DNA of 64,000 nt from RGIG9608 sp045602425 (GTDB taxonomy: Bacteria; Bacteroidota; Bacteroidia; Bacteroidales; Paludibacteraceae): contig JAZSBO010000014.1 in the NCBI GenBank assembly GCA_045602425.1, positions 62,001 through 126,000 on the forward strand, read 5' to 3'. A model generated the notes under the pieces. That model was not told the DNA's origin. It did not search any database and saw nothing but the letters and a program-made list of their open reading frames with translations. Each line of letters opens with the position of its first letter. The first letter of the stretch is position 1. Position numbers and translations under genes: made by a program. Positions 1 to 8,500 of the stretch are shown piece after piece.

Positions 1-620
1 GGAATACTTACCGTAAGATTCACCGCCAATTTTCGCAAACTTGGTGCTAAACCAAACAATTCGGTATCAACTGCCCCAGGGGTCATTACCGTAATGCCAA
101 CACCCTTGGGTTTAAACTCATACCAAAGAGATTTCGAGAAATTGTAAATAAACGCCTTGGTTGCATTGTACGTTTGTATGCTGGGCATTGCCATCCATGC
201 CGACATCGACGACATATTAAGTATATATCCATTGCCACGTCGGCACATATCTTCGCCAAACAATCTACAAAGCTTCGCCACCGTCAGCATATGCAGATTC
301 AACATCAAATCGATTCGCTTCATCGATGTTTCTACATACGGATTAAAGAAAAACACTCCTGCGTTATTTATAAGAATATCAACTTGCAGATTGTTTTCTT
401 GACAATATTGATACAAGTCTTCAGCAGCTTCTGTTTTGCTTAAATCTGCGTAGTGTGCTGTGGTTTTTACATTGTATTTTTGTGCCAAATCAGTAGCTAC
501 TTCTTGCAACTCTTTTTCCTGATTACTAACAAGCAATAAATCTGCGTGATAATCGCACGCCAACTGCTTGGCGTACTCCAATCCTATTCCCGACGAGGCT
601 CCTGTAACAAGTGCTAACAT
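1..620 (-). CDS. SDR family NAD(P)-dependent oxidoreductase (partial)
   Basis: This is a short-chain dehydrogenase/reductase; its 3' end lies beyond the left edge of the window. Translation from the ATG at 620 gives MLALVTGASSGIG, the glycine-rich TGxxxGIG nucleotide-binding loop, then an NNAG motif near residue 90 and a catalytic YNATK (YxxxK) preceded by a serine-rich stretch. About 206 residues of the usual 250 or so are visible. The fold and cofactor class are clear but the substrate is not. The start overlaps the end of the adenine methyltransferase gene by 7 bases, so it is probably co-transcribed with the restriction-modification genes, although it looks like an ordinary metabolic gene next to which that cluster was inserted. 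Confidence 0.9.
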   Translation of the reverse strand, partial: MLALVTGASSGIGLEYAKQLACDYHADLLLVSNQEKELQEVATDLAQKYNVKTTAHYADLSKTEAAEDLYQYCQENNLQVDILINNAGVFFFNPYVETSMKRIDLMLNLHMLTVAKLCRLFGEDMCRRGNGYILNMSSMSAWMAMPSIQTYNATKAFIYNFSKSLWYEFKPKGVGITVMTPGAVDTELFGLAPSLRKLAVNLTVSI

Positions 621-1624
621 ATAGTATTTTTTTCTAAAATATGAAGATATTCCACAGTAAAATCAGCCTTGTTAAAACGATTCGAATCCGCTTTAAAACG
701 CTGATAATCTGTTTGTGCCAAATCATAATGACCATATTTCGACATAATAGATTTCACATCTTCAACCGACATCAACCCTTCATTATTATATGAAAGAAAA
801 ATATATTTAAACTTGGCGTTTTTTATCAGATTCTCAAATTCAGCTTTTACAAAACTTGCTGAACAATATTTTGAACGAGTATATTTTCTAAGTCCAGTTT
901 TACCTATAGGAATAAAAGGTTTGTATTCTGCAATTGTATTTAACAGATGATAATTTGCTCCATATTGACGAGCATTATATGGTGGGTCAAGATAAAGAAT
1001 ATCACCTTCAATTTCTTTTATAAGCTTGTTTGCATCTTTATTAAAAACTTGATGTTCATTATCATTCAGTTCGTATTCTGCTGGTTCCAATACAAGTTCT
1101 TTTTGTGCAGACTTTTTGAGATTTTTCAAATATGCTCCATATACTGAAGCTGTATTTGCTACTTTATCGGCACATTCCAAAAGACTACAAAGAAGGAAAT
1201 AATATAAATTATCTGATATTTGCTCCGTATTTTTCCATTCTTCAATTTTTGTACGAATTGAATCTATTCGTTTTCCATTCTCGTCAGAAAAATACTGACG
1301 TTCACCATTTCCGCCAAGACAATAATTCTTATATATAAAACCATTATCAATCAATGGTAATAAATTCAATTCTTCAAGCCGTTCTTCTTTATCTTTTATT
1401 TCACGATGATTTTCAATGTAATTTTTATTAAGCACATAACTATAATATTCTACATCGTTAGCAATAACTTTCTTTACCGAAGTTTTGAAAGTTCTCCCAA
1501 CAATCCCTGTCCCTGCAAATATGTCGCAGATTGTTTTTTGCGACAAATCTTCTCCACAAACAGATTTTATTGTTGTGGGTAGAAAGTTCTGACATAATTT
1601 TAATTTAGAGCCTATGTAATTCAT
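614..1624 (-). CDS. D12-class (Dam-like) N6-adenine DNA methyltransferase
   Basis: This 336-residue protein is a probable site-specific N6-adenine DNA methyltransferase. It begins MNYIGSK, as D12-class enzymes do. It carries SAM-binding motif I DIFAGTG at residues 34-40 and catalytic motif IV DPPYNARQY starting at residue 213. The order I then IV is that of the alpha (Dam/D12) class; the DPPYNxRQY form is typical of type II and IIS modification enzymes rather than housekeeping Dam. The gene starts 2 bases after the upstream nuclease gene, the last of four tightly packed R-M genes. It probably protects host DNA against one or both nucleases. The recognition sequence cannot be deduced. Confidence 0.88.
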   Translation of the reverse strand: MNYIGSKLKLCQNFLPTTIKSVCGEDLSQKTICDIFAGTGIVGRTFKTSVKKVIANDVEYYSYVLNKNYIENHREIKDKEERLEELNLLPLIDNGFIYKNYCLGGNGERQYFSDENGKRIDSIRTKIEEWKNTEQISDNLYYFLLCSLLECADKVANTASVYGAYLKNLKKSAQKELVLEPAEYELNDNEHQVFNKDANKLIKEIEGDILYLDPPYNARQYGANYHLLNTIAEYKPFIPIGKTGLRKYTRSKYCSASFVKAEFENLIKNAKFKYIFLSYNNEGLMSVEDVKSIMSKYGHYDLAQTDYQRFKADSNRFNKADFTVEYLHILEKNTIC

Positions 1625-1626
1625 TG

Positions 1627-2775
1627 TTAATATGCAATTTGATTAAAAACTATATCTCCATTGACTATTTCATATTCTATATATTTAAGAGGAAGTATTC
1701 CTGCACGTTTGTTAAAGTCATAAAACGTTTGTTTTATACTACTTGAAAGAGAAAGTCCTTTTTTACAAATCAACGTTGGTTGTATTGTACTAATCCTATT
1801 TGGTTTGTAATATTGTTCAATCCAATCAATGTATCGAGTAGTCAATTGACGTGTATTATCTTTGGATGCAAGGACTGCCTTTAACTCAATCGGGAATAAT
1901 AATCTCTGCGTATTAGATTCATTAATTGAGAACATAACATCAATTCTTTGCATACCAATCCCACAAGAAACTTCATTTCCAATCCACTCAATTTTCTTAT
2001 TATTAATTCCTAATGCATTGTCTAAACTTTTATTAGTACCTAATCCAAGATTTTGAGTTATGTACATTTGCAAATGAGACTCATGAGCTTTGCCTGAATT
2101 ATATTTGTTTATTAGTCGTGGTAAAATATTAATATCCTCATTTCGTCCTGTATAAAGTTTTTTATCATCAATTGTTTTTATTTCACACGTCTTAGAATCA
2201 TAACTTAAAGTTTTATTTTTGAATAAAACTTTAAGATTATTATTTTTAGACCTGATTAAATCTATTAAACGCTCTGATTCATAAATGGTTATCATAGTAT
2301 TTCCGCGATTACCTTTGAGTTTTCTATATATTAAACTCCAAAGCATTTGATATGGTGCTCCTATATTCTTTATCTCATCCAAAGCTTCCCATTCAGTTAC
2401 TCCTTTCGCGTATACTTCGTAGGGCTTGATTAAAATACGAAAGGTTAAAGATTTCTTTAATTCGTTTTTTAAAAATTGTTTACCATCATTATTGTCTAAA
2501 AAGATACCATTATCTTTAGCTTGAAAAATTCCAAAAAACCGACCCTCATGTTTTTTTGATTTTTCCTGCAAATAAAAAATTATCAAATCATCTTTCCTAA
2601 CACGACAACCATCTGCCATCATTGCAATTAAACCTGCTTCAGTTGAATAGTGAAGTTTGGATGATTGGGTATTATTAAAATCTACTTTTTTATCTTTTGC
2701 CCCAGTTCCTGCAAACATATATTCAAGATGAATCTTGAATGTAATATCATCAACTATAAAAACATGTGTTGTCAT
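1627..2775 (-). CDS. PD-(D/E)XK nuclease with possible EVE/PUA-like N-terminus; likely restriction endonuclease
   Basis: I do not recognise this 382-residue protein by name. The C-terminal third has the spacing of a PD-(D/E)XK nuclease core: Glu232, Asp279 in QRIDVMF, then FPIELKA with Glu297 and Lys299. This is similar in style to DUF91/NucS-type and type II restriction nucleases. Around residues 45-88 the pattern of GCRVRKDDLIIFYLQ followed by GRFFGIFQAK resembles an EVE/PUA-like fold, which in other nucleases reads modified bases; this is only a resemblance. The gene sits 1 base after the HNH nuclease and 2 bases before a methyltransferase, so a restriction role is the natural reading. A modification-dependent nuclease is the alternative. 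Confidence 0.7.
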   Translation of the reverse strand: MTTHVFIVDDITFKIHLEYMFAGTGAKDKKVDFNNTQSSKLHYSTEAGLIAMMADGCRVRKDDLIIFYLQEKSKKHEGRFFGIFQAKDNGIFLDNNDGKQFLKNELKKSLTFRILIKPYEVYAKGVTEWEALDEIKNIGAPYQMLWSLIYRKLKGNRGNTMITIYESERLIDLIRSKNNNLKVLFKNKTLSYDSKTCEIKTIDDKKLYTGRNEDINILPRLINKYNSGKAHESHLQMYITQNLGLGTNKSLDNALGINNKKIEWIGNEVSCGIGMQRIDVMFSINESNTQRLLFPIELKAVLASKDNTRQLTTRYIDWIEQYYKPNRISTIQPTLICKKGLSLSSSIKQTFYDFNKRAGILPLKYIEYEIVNGDIVFNQIAY

Positions 2776-2776
2776 A

Positions 2777-3457
2777 TTATTCTTCTTCGTATAATTTTTT
2801 CATAATAAAATCTGTTGTATTTTCTGACGCTTCTTTGGCTATACGTTTTGCCGATTGTTTTCTATATTCAACAGGGTCATACTGATAACACCCAACACAA
2901 CCTAATTCTGTTGTATAGTTTTCATCTCCCTCATAAAAAGAATATGGATTTCCTTTTAGATTCTTGGCATTCCAACGTTTGTCTGTTTCTTTGCATCGTT
3001 TACAGATCTGTCTTTTTGCATCATTTGCAGCTTTACATAAAGGTTGAAAGTCGTCCAATTTTTGAGTTTTTACATCAGAAACTCGCCAATCATCTTTACG
3101 ACCATCTTTATGATCTATTTCAATTTTTGTATTTTCAGAATTACCTTGAATACCAAGCATTACACAGTTTTTCGTTCTGTAAAATTCTTTTATATCTGAA
3201 CGAATATTTTGGCTAAACGTTTTCTTTGTGTTAAAGCCATTTAATCGTACTGCATCAATAGAATTTCCTGAAGTTAAGGACTTATCAAATTCTACAACAT
3301 ATTTTTTTGCCAAAGTTGAACTTGCACGACACCAACTACCACCATTGCCAAGTTGTAGTTCTTTATATTTTCCAACAAATTCGCTAACATTAACCCATCT
3401 TGACATTCCTTTATTATTGGGTTTTGCAAGTTCTAAAAATAATTCTGTTTTTGTCAT
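2777..3457 (-). CDS. HNH (beta-beta-alpha-metal) endonuclease, probable type II restriction enzyme
   Basis: This 226-residue protein has an HNH-type active site: IEIDHKDGR with Asp115-His116, and Asn145 in AANDAKR. Two CxxC pairs (152-155 and 187-190) probably hold a structural zinc around the finger. The first 100 residues would carry DNA recognition and resemble no domain I can name. HNH enzymes of this size serve as type II or IIS restriction enzymes. The gene lies between a methyltransferase (2 bases upstream) and a second nuclease (1 base downstream), all translated in series. Restriction is inferred from context and motifs; the target site is unknown. Confidence 0.78.
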   Translation of the reverse strand: MTKTELFLELAKPNNKGMSRWVNVSEFVGKYKELQLGNGGSWCRASSTLAKKYVVEFDKSLTSGNSIDAVRLNGFNTKKTFSQNIRSDIKEFYRTKNCVMLGIQGNSENTKIEIDHKDGRKDDWRVSDVKTQKLDDFQPLCKAANDAKRQICKRCKETDKRWNAKNLKGNPYSFYEGDENYTTELGCVGCYQYDPVEYRKQSAKRIAKEASENTTDFIMKKLYEEE

Positions 3458-3459
3458 AT

Positions 3460-4224
3460 CTAAAAATCCTTCTTAAATACAAAAATATATTCGTGCTTAA
3501 ACAAAAAATAATCGCTTTTTAATGCTCTATATTTCCAAATATTATATGTTCCTAACTTTCCTTTGTTTCCTTCAATATTTTTTACAACAATACCTTTCAA
3601 TTTTACTTTGAAATTTTGTTTTATTGTATTCATTATATAAAATCCCAAAGGAACAACTTCACTTTTTTTATAAACATCTCCAATTACAATTGCAAAATAT
3701 TTATTTTTCTTTAAAAATTTTAAAGCATTTGTTATTGCCAATGTAAATTTATCTAAGAAACTATCTAAGTTAGATATTTGTGATAAATCTTCGCTTTTTT
3801 CTGTAAATTTCACAATATCTAAATAAGGCGGATGTACTATAACGAAATCAACTTCTGATATATTTAATTTATCCAAATTTTCTTTTAAAGAAGCGTCAAA
3901 ATTCTCGTTATTAGTTACATCACAATTATTAATACAAAATTGAATATCTGTACAATCATTCATTTTTGATTGCACATAATTTATAATTTCCTCATTAATA
4001 TCAAATCCTATAAAATTGCGTTTAAGTTTTTCGCATTCAAACAAGGTCGTTCCACTCCCCATAAACAAATCAAGAACACAATCAGTTTCTTGAGTATAGC
4101 GACTAATTAATTGATATGGGATTTGTGGAATAAAATTTCCGTGATAAACATTTGCATGTTTACCGCTTTTGTCGCGTTCAGATATTAGCCATAAACTATC
4201 AACATTTATATCGCTATTTTTCAT
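3460..4224 (-). CDS. DNA methyltransferase (N4-cytosine/N6-adenine type, motif order I then IV)
   Basis: This is an amino-methylating DNA methyltransferase of 254 residues. Motif I VLDLFMGSGTT lies at residues 50-60, preceded by a motif X-like stretch (HGNFIPQIPYQLI), and a catalytic motif IV variant, HPPY, lies at 131-134. FMGSGTT is the sequence style of beta-class N4/N6 enzymes, but there motif IV normally comes first, so the order looks permuted. I chose the ATG at 4224: it has a good Shine-Dalgarno (GAAGGGAAAT) and avoids the 71-base overlap with the oxidoreductase gene that a 4308 start would give. It is the first gene of the R-M cluster, 13 bases after the Old Yellow Enzyme gene, with no obvious promoter of its own. 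Confidence 0.85.
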   Translation of the reverse strand: MKNSDINVDSLWLISERDKSGKHANVYHGNFIPQIPYQLISRYTQETDCVLDLFMGSGTTLFECEKLKRNFIGFDINEEIINYVQSKMNDCTDIQFCINNCDVTNNENFDASLKENLDKLNISEVDFVIVHPPYLDIVKFTEKSEDLSQISNLDSFLDKFTLAITNALKFLKKNKYFAIVIGDVYKKSEVVPLGFYIMNTIKQNFKVKLKGIVVKNIEGNKGKLGTYNIWKYRALKSDYFLFKHEYIFVFKKDF

Positions 4225-4237
4225 TTTTATTTCCCTT

Positions 4238-5494
4238 CTATACTTTTTTCGCTTTTGCTTCAAGTTGAGCAATTTCTTTTTTAAGACGTTTAGGAATGCA
4301 CTCACCATCGCGTTCTACGCACTCGTGGCACTTCATATCGAGCGTGTACATACGTCCTACACAATAGTTAGAGCGACCACATCCTGCATGATAAGTAGGA
4401 TTTTCCTGAACGTGTTTCACAAAATCGGGGTCTTTGATAAGCACATGTGCTATTTGAAATAGTTCAAACCCTTCGTCCATAATTTGTTGGCAATTGGCAC
4501 CCGACTGCACACCGCCCACATAAATCAACGGAACGTCTTTAATCTCTTGTTGGAAACGCTTTGCCTTTTCCATAAAATAGAGTTCTTTGAATGGTTGCGT
4601 AGGCATCATCACAGGAGCTACGCCAGGGATATTAAGTGCGGCTTTGAGCCACCAAAAAGATTTCATCGACATGTAGTGTGCCAAAGTCTTATAAGGCATT
4701 GCACCGCCTAAAATCGTCATAGGCGAACGGCTAACCGTACCACCAGAGAGTACAATACCATGAACTTTATGCTTTGCTATTTCTTTTGCTATTTTTATGC
4801 CTTCTTCAATATCACTACCACGCCAACAATCGTCCCACATATTGGTTTTTACAACTACAGCCATATCGTCTTTGGCGTGTAGCATCACTTCTTCGAGCAC
4901 CTCATTCATAAAACGCACACGATTCTCAAACGAGCCACCATACTCATCGCGACGATGATTGGTTCGCGGACTGATAAATTGCGATATAAGGTAAGCGTGC
5001 CCTGCATGAATCTCAACGCAATCGAAACCTGCTTCACGACAAAAATCAACCGCCTCGCCGAATTTTTTGACAAGCGTTTTTATTTCCGCCACTTTCAACC
5101 TACGATGAAACGTAGGAGAATACAAATTAAACCCATTCGATGCACTCACAGGCATACAGTGGCAAGTATAAAAGTGAGTCATATTTCCGCAATGCCCAAG
5201 CTGAATACTTGCTTTTGCTCCTTCGGCGTGAATGGCATCAGTTAGTTGTTTGAGTCCGTTGAGACTCTTGGGATTCACATAGAGTTGCCCATCAAACGAA
5301 ACGCCACTCAAATCAACAGCACAATAAGCCACCGTAGTCATTCCTACACCGCCACGAGCTACACTCACATGGTAGTCTTGCAACTGTTTTGTAGGCATAT
5401 TGTTACGTGCCATATTTTCGAACGCTGCCGAACGAATAAATCGATTTCGCAACGTAATCGGACCAAGCTGATATGGGGTAAAAAGTTTCAACAT
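4238..5494 (-). CDS. NADH:flavin oxidoreductase, Old Yellow Enzyme family
   Basis: This is an FMN-dependent TIM-barrel oxidoreductase. The N-terminus LFTPYQLGPITLRNRFIRSA is the typical OYE start, followed by the HAGHAYLISQF and SPRTNHRRDEYGGSFENR signatures, with the barrel ending around residue 380. The C-terminus has several cysteines (CGRSNYCVG...CHEC), as in the iron-sulfur region of the 2,4-dienoyl-CoA reductase branch, but at 418 residues it lacks the downstream FAD/NAD domain of those enzymes. It would reduce an activated alkene using NAD(P)H; the substrate is unknown. A TATCTTTG box lies 19 bases upstream. The R-M cluster follows 13 bases after its stop and may depend on its transcription. 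Confidence 0.88.
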   Translation of the reverse strand: MLKLFTPYQLGPITLRNRFIRSAAFENMARNNMPTKQLQDYHVSVARGGVGMTTVAYCAVDLSGVSFDGQLYVNPKSLNGLKQLTDAIHAEGAKASIQLGHCGNMTHFYTCHCMPVSASNGFNLYSPTFHRRLKVAEIKTLVKKFGEAVDFCREAGFDCVEIHAGHAYLISQFISPRTNHRRDEYGGSFENRVRFMNEVLEEVMLHAKDDMAVVVKTNMWDDCWRGSDIEEGIKIAKEIAKHKVHGIVLSGGTVSRSPMTILGGAMPYKTLAHYMSMKSFWWLKAALNIPGVAPVMMPTQPFKELYFMEKAKRFQQEIKDVPLIYVGGVQSGANCQQIMDEGFELFQIAHVLIKDPDFVKHVQENPTYHAGCGRSNYCVGRMYTLDMKCHECVERDGECIPKRLKKEIAQLEAKAKKV

Positions 5495-5512
5495 AAAAAA
5501 CTATTTTTTTGA

Positions 5513-5520
5513 CAAAGATA
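5513..5520 (-). promoter_or_regulatory. Bacteroidota -7 promoter box for the OYE gene
   Basis: TATCTTTG on the minus strand matches the Bacteroidota -7 consensus TAnnTTTG and lies 19 bases before the ATG at 5494. It is probably the promoter for the oxidoreductase and, by read-through, for the R-M genes behind it. Confidence 0.6.
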
Positions 5521-5537
5521 TTTATTTTTCGGGTTTG

Positions 5538-8500
5538 TTATTCTAATTTTAATAGTGGGAACTTCACAAAAAAACTTGTTCCTTCATCGACTTTTGTCGT
5601 GAAAGTAATCTCACCTCCTAACATTATGACTAAATTTTTCACAATGGTCAATCCAAGCCCCATACCATTTGTTTTTGTTGTAAAATTCGGTAAAAACAGA
5701 TGTTCCTTAATATCATCAGCAACTCCACAACCATTATCGGCAACCATCACCGTAGCAAATTCCTCATCTATCGAAATTGTAATATTTATTTCCCCAACTC
5801 GTTCAATAGGAATCGACTGAATAGCATTATGCAACAAATTGTTGAAAATTTGAGTGATTTGAGTTGGATCCGAAAGAATAAAGACCTCATTTACCGTTGT
5901 CTTAAACTCCACAGCTACATGATTATAATTATTTTTAAACAACTCAACAATCGACTGTAAACGAGCTACCAAATCTATCTTTATCAACTTCGTTTCTGGT
6001 ATTTTAGCAAAATCAGAAAACTCTGTTGATATTTGCGATAAATTATCAATTTGTTCGATCAAAATACCCGCTGTTTTTTCAAAATACTCATCAAATTTAT
6101 CGGATCCGTTTTTTTTCATTCGTTGCAACTGCTGAACAGTTAATTTCATTGGTGTAAGCGGATTTTTTATTTCATGAGCAATTTGTCTTGCCATTTGTTT
6201 CCACGCCTGTTCACGTTCAGTTTTTGCCAACATTTCGGCACTATAAGCAAGTTCATCAACCATATTATTATACTGCGTGATAAGTTGAGTAACCTCATCC
6301 ATACTTTCAGAATAGTAATCAATTTTCTCATTTTTCTTCCCCAAACGAATAGTTTTCAACTTTTCTTCAAGCGATTTCATAGGTCGGCTAATCCCTTTGG
6401 CAAGAAGATAGCAAATAAATATTGACAGAAGTACTAATATCAAATAAATAAACACAATAATAGCCAACACACTAAAAAGTTCATCTCTAAAAGCCAACAA
6501 ACTTTCAAATGTAGGTATAGAAATGTAACCTAAAACGACATCATTTTTATTTCTCAACGTTGTATAAGAAGCCGTATAATGTAAATCTCCTACCGATTCT
6601 GATATTTTTACATCATCATTAAGTGCTTTTTGAAAATAAACTTTCGGGTTCATCAATTGACTTGTAAAACCTTCGAAAAACACTATTGGTCGCGAAGTGG
6701 CAAGCAACTCCCCTTCCAAATTATATAAATGAATATCCGTCTCCAACATACTCGCCAAATCTGACAAAATAAAATTTGAACTTACACGTATCTCTGTAAG
6801 TTCTTGCTCGTTAGCAAATGCCGTTGCAAGAGACGTTCTTACATATTCCAATCTTAATTTCCGCTCCTTTTCAAAAGCATTTCGCGATTGATTAATATAA
6901 ATATAAACAACAACTGAAAATAATAATGTTATACCTAACACAAAATAGATCATTAGCGAGCGAAGCAAACGATTAAACATTGTTGAATGAAAACGTATTC
7001 GATTGATATGTCGCCAAGAAACATATACAATCAAACTTACCAACATAAAAAACGATACCAAATAAACTGCATAAATAAAAAATACCAACAAATTTGGTAA
7101 TCGTCGTTCGCTAATTACAACCCACGTTGAATCTTCTTTCTTAAAAAACGAATGGAATTCTCCATCTTTATAAAATGATGTTTTTATATCAGAAATACCA
7201 CTCCTCAAAGTTTCATATTCGATAGGATATTTAAACGTACCATAAGTAGTTACCAAAATAGAATCTATGTATTTTGCAGCAGATACATGCGTAGGCAATT
7301 GCTTTTCTGTTGCTTGAAACAAGCGATTAGGATAACTATAATTATTCTTATTGGTTGTTGAAACTTCAATGTAAAGCGTTACAACCTCACCATCATAACG
7401 TACAAAATCAAATACACCAAGATAATCGTACACCGACGACAAATTATATGTGTCGTAAAAATGCGAACCTTCTATCAACCGACCTTTCTGATAAGTTTCT
7501 GAATAATAATATCGATAATCAGACTCTTTATTTTGAGGACAAAATACTGCTCTAACCTCAAAACTTTTAGCCAAATATTTAAAGTAATATTTTGACAGAT
7601 AGCGTGTCAATCGTACTCCCGATGGTTCGCCAATTGCTATGTAACGAAGAATATTTTTATCGTTATAAATGATAGAATCTAATTCGATGAGAAACTTTTC
7701 TGTTAAAATATCGTTACCCGACAATTGATTAGCAAAAACCTTTTCTGACATCTTTTCGTATTGGTTACATCGTTTATTTTTTTCACTGGTAAAACTATAC
7801 CAAGCTACAAACAATGCAAAAAATGCCACAACCGACATCAATGCTGGATACGAAAAATATTTTTTATTGTGATAACGAACTGTGTCTAAAACACCACATA
7901 AAAAGAAATACCAAACCGCTAATAACCCATTTTGTAACAAATCATCGCTAAACAACGAAGAAATTATAAAAATTGTCAGCGTAACAATTAAATTGACATA
8001 TAAGATTTGCTTTAATTCAAAAAAACGAAGTAGAATTCCCGTACATTTATTTCTAAATAGCGTAAAAACCGTAACCCAAACTCCCATTAGCAAAAATGCT
8101 ACAACAGAGAATTTAGTAATATCCTGAAGGTTAAAAAACGTAACATTATAAGTCGAATTTTTCAACAATTCGGATATCATTCCACTAATAACCCCAAAAA
8201 ACAACACTGAAAACGTTTGTATCCCAATCATCCATCGCCAATATTGTTTCCGATTTTCTGGATGAAACCCAATATTTACCTTAAAATAAAATTTATAAAC
8301 CGACGAGAGCAACAATAATGTTATTATAACCAAATGCCCCAACGAAAAAATTAATTCATCTAAATCAGAGTAAATATTTTGGAAAATTTTCAAACTAAAT
8401 ATAGCCAAAGGAAATTCAAGAAGCAAACAGAGTAACAAGAATGTCAAAAAGAAAATAAATTCTATTAAAAATTTATTCCACTCGTATATTTGTTTACCAA

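Noticed and set aside
4225..4308. Longer start for the first methyltransferase
   Set aside because: It would overlap the Old Yellow Enzyme gene by 71 bases; the ATG at 4224 has a good Shine-Dalgarno.
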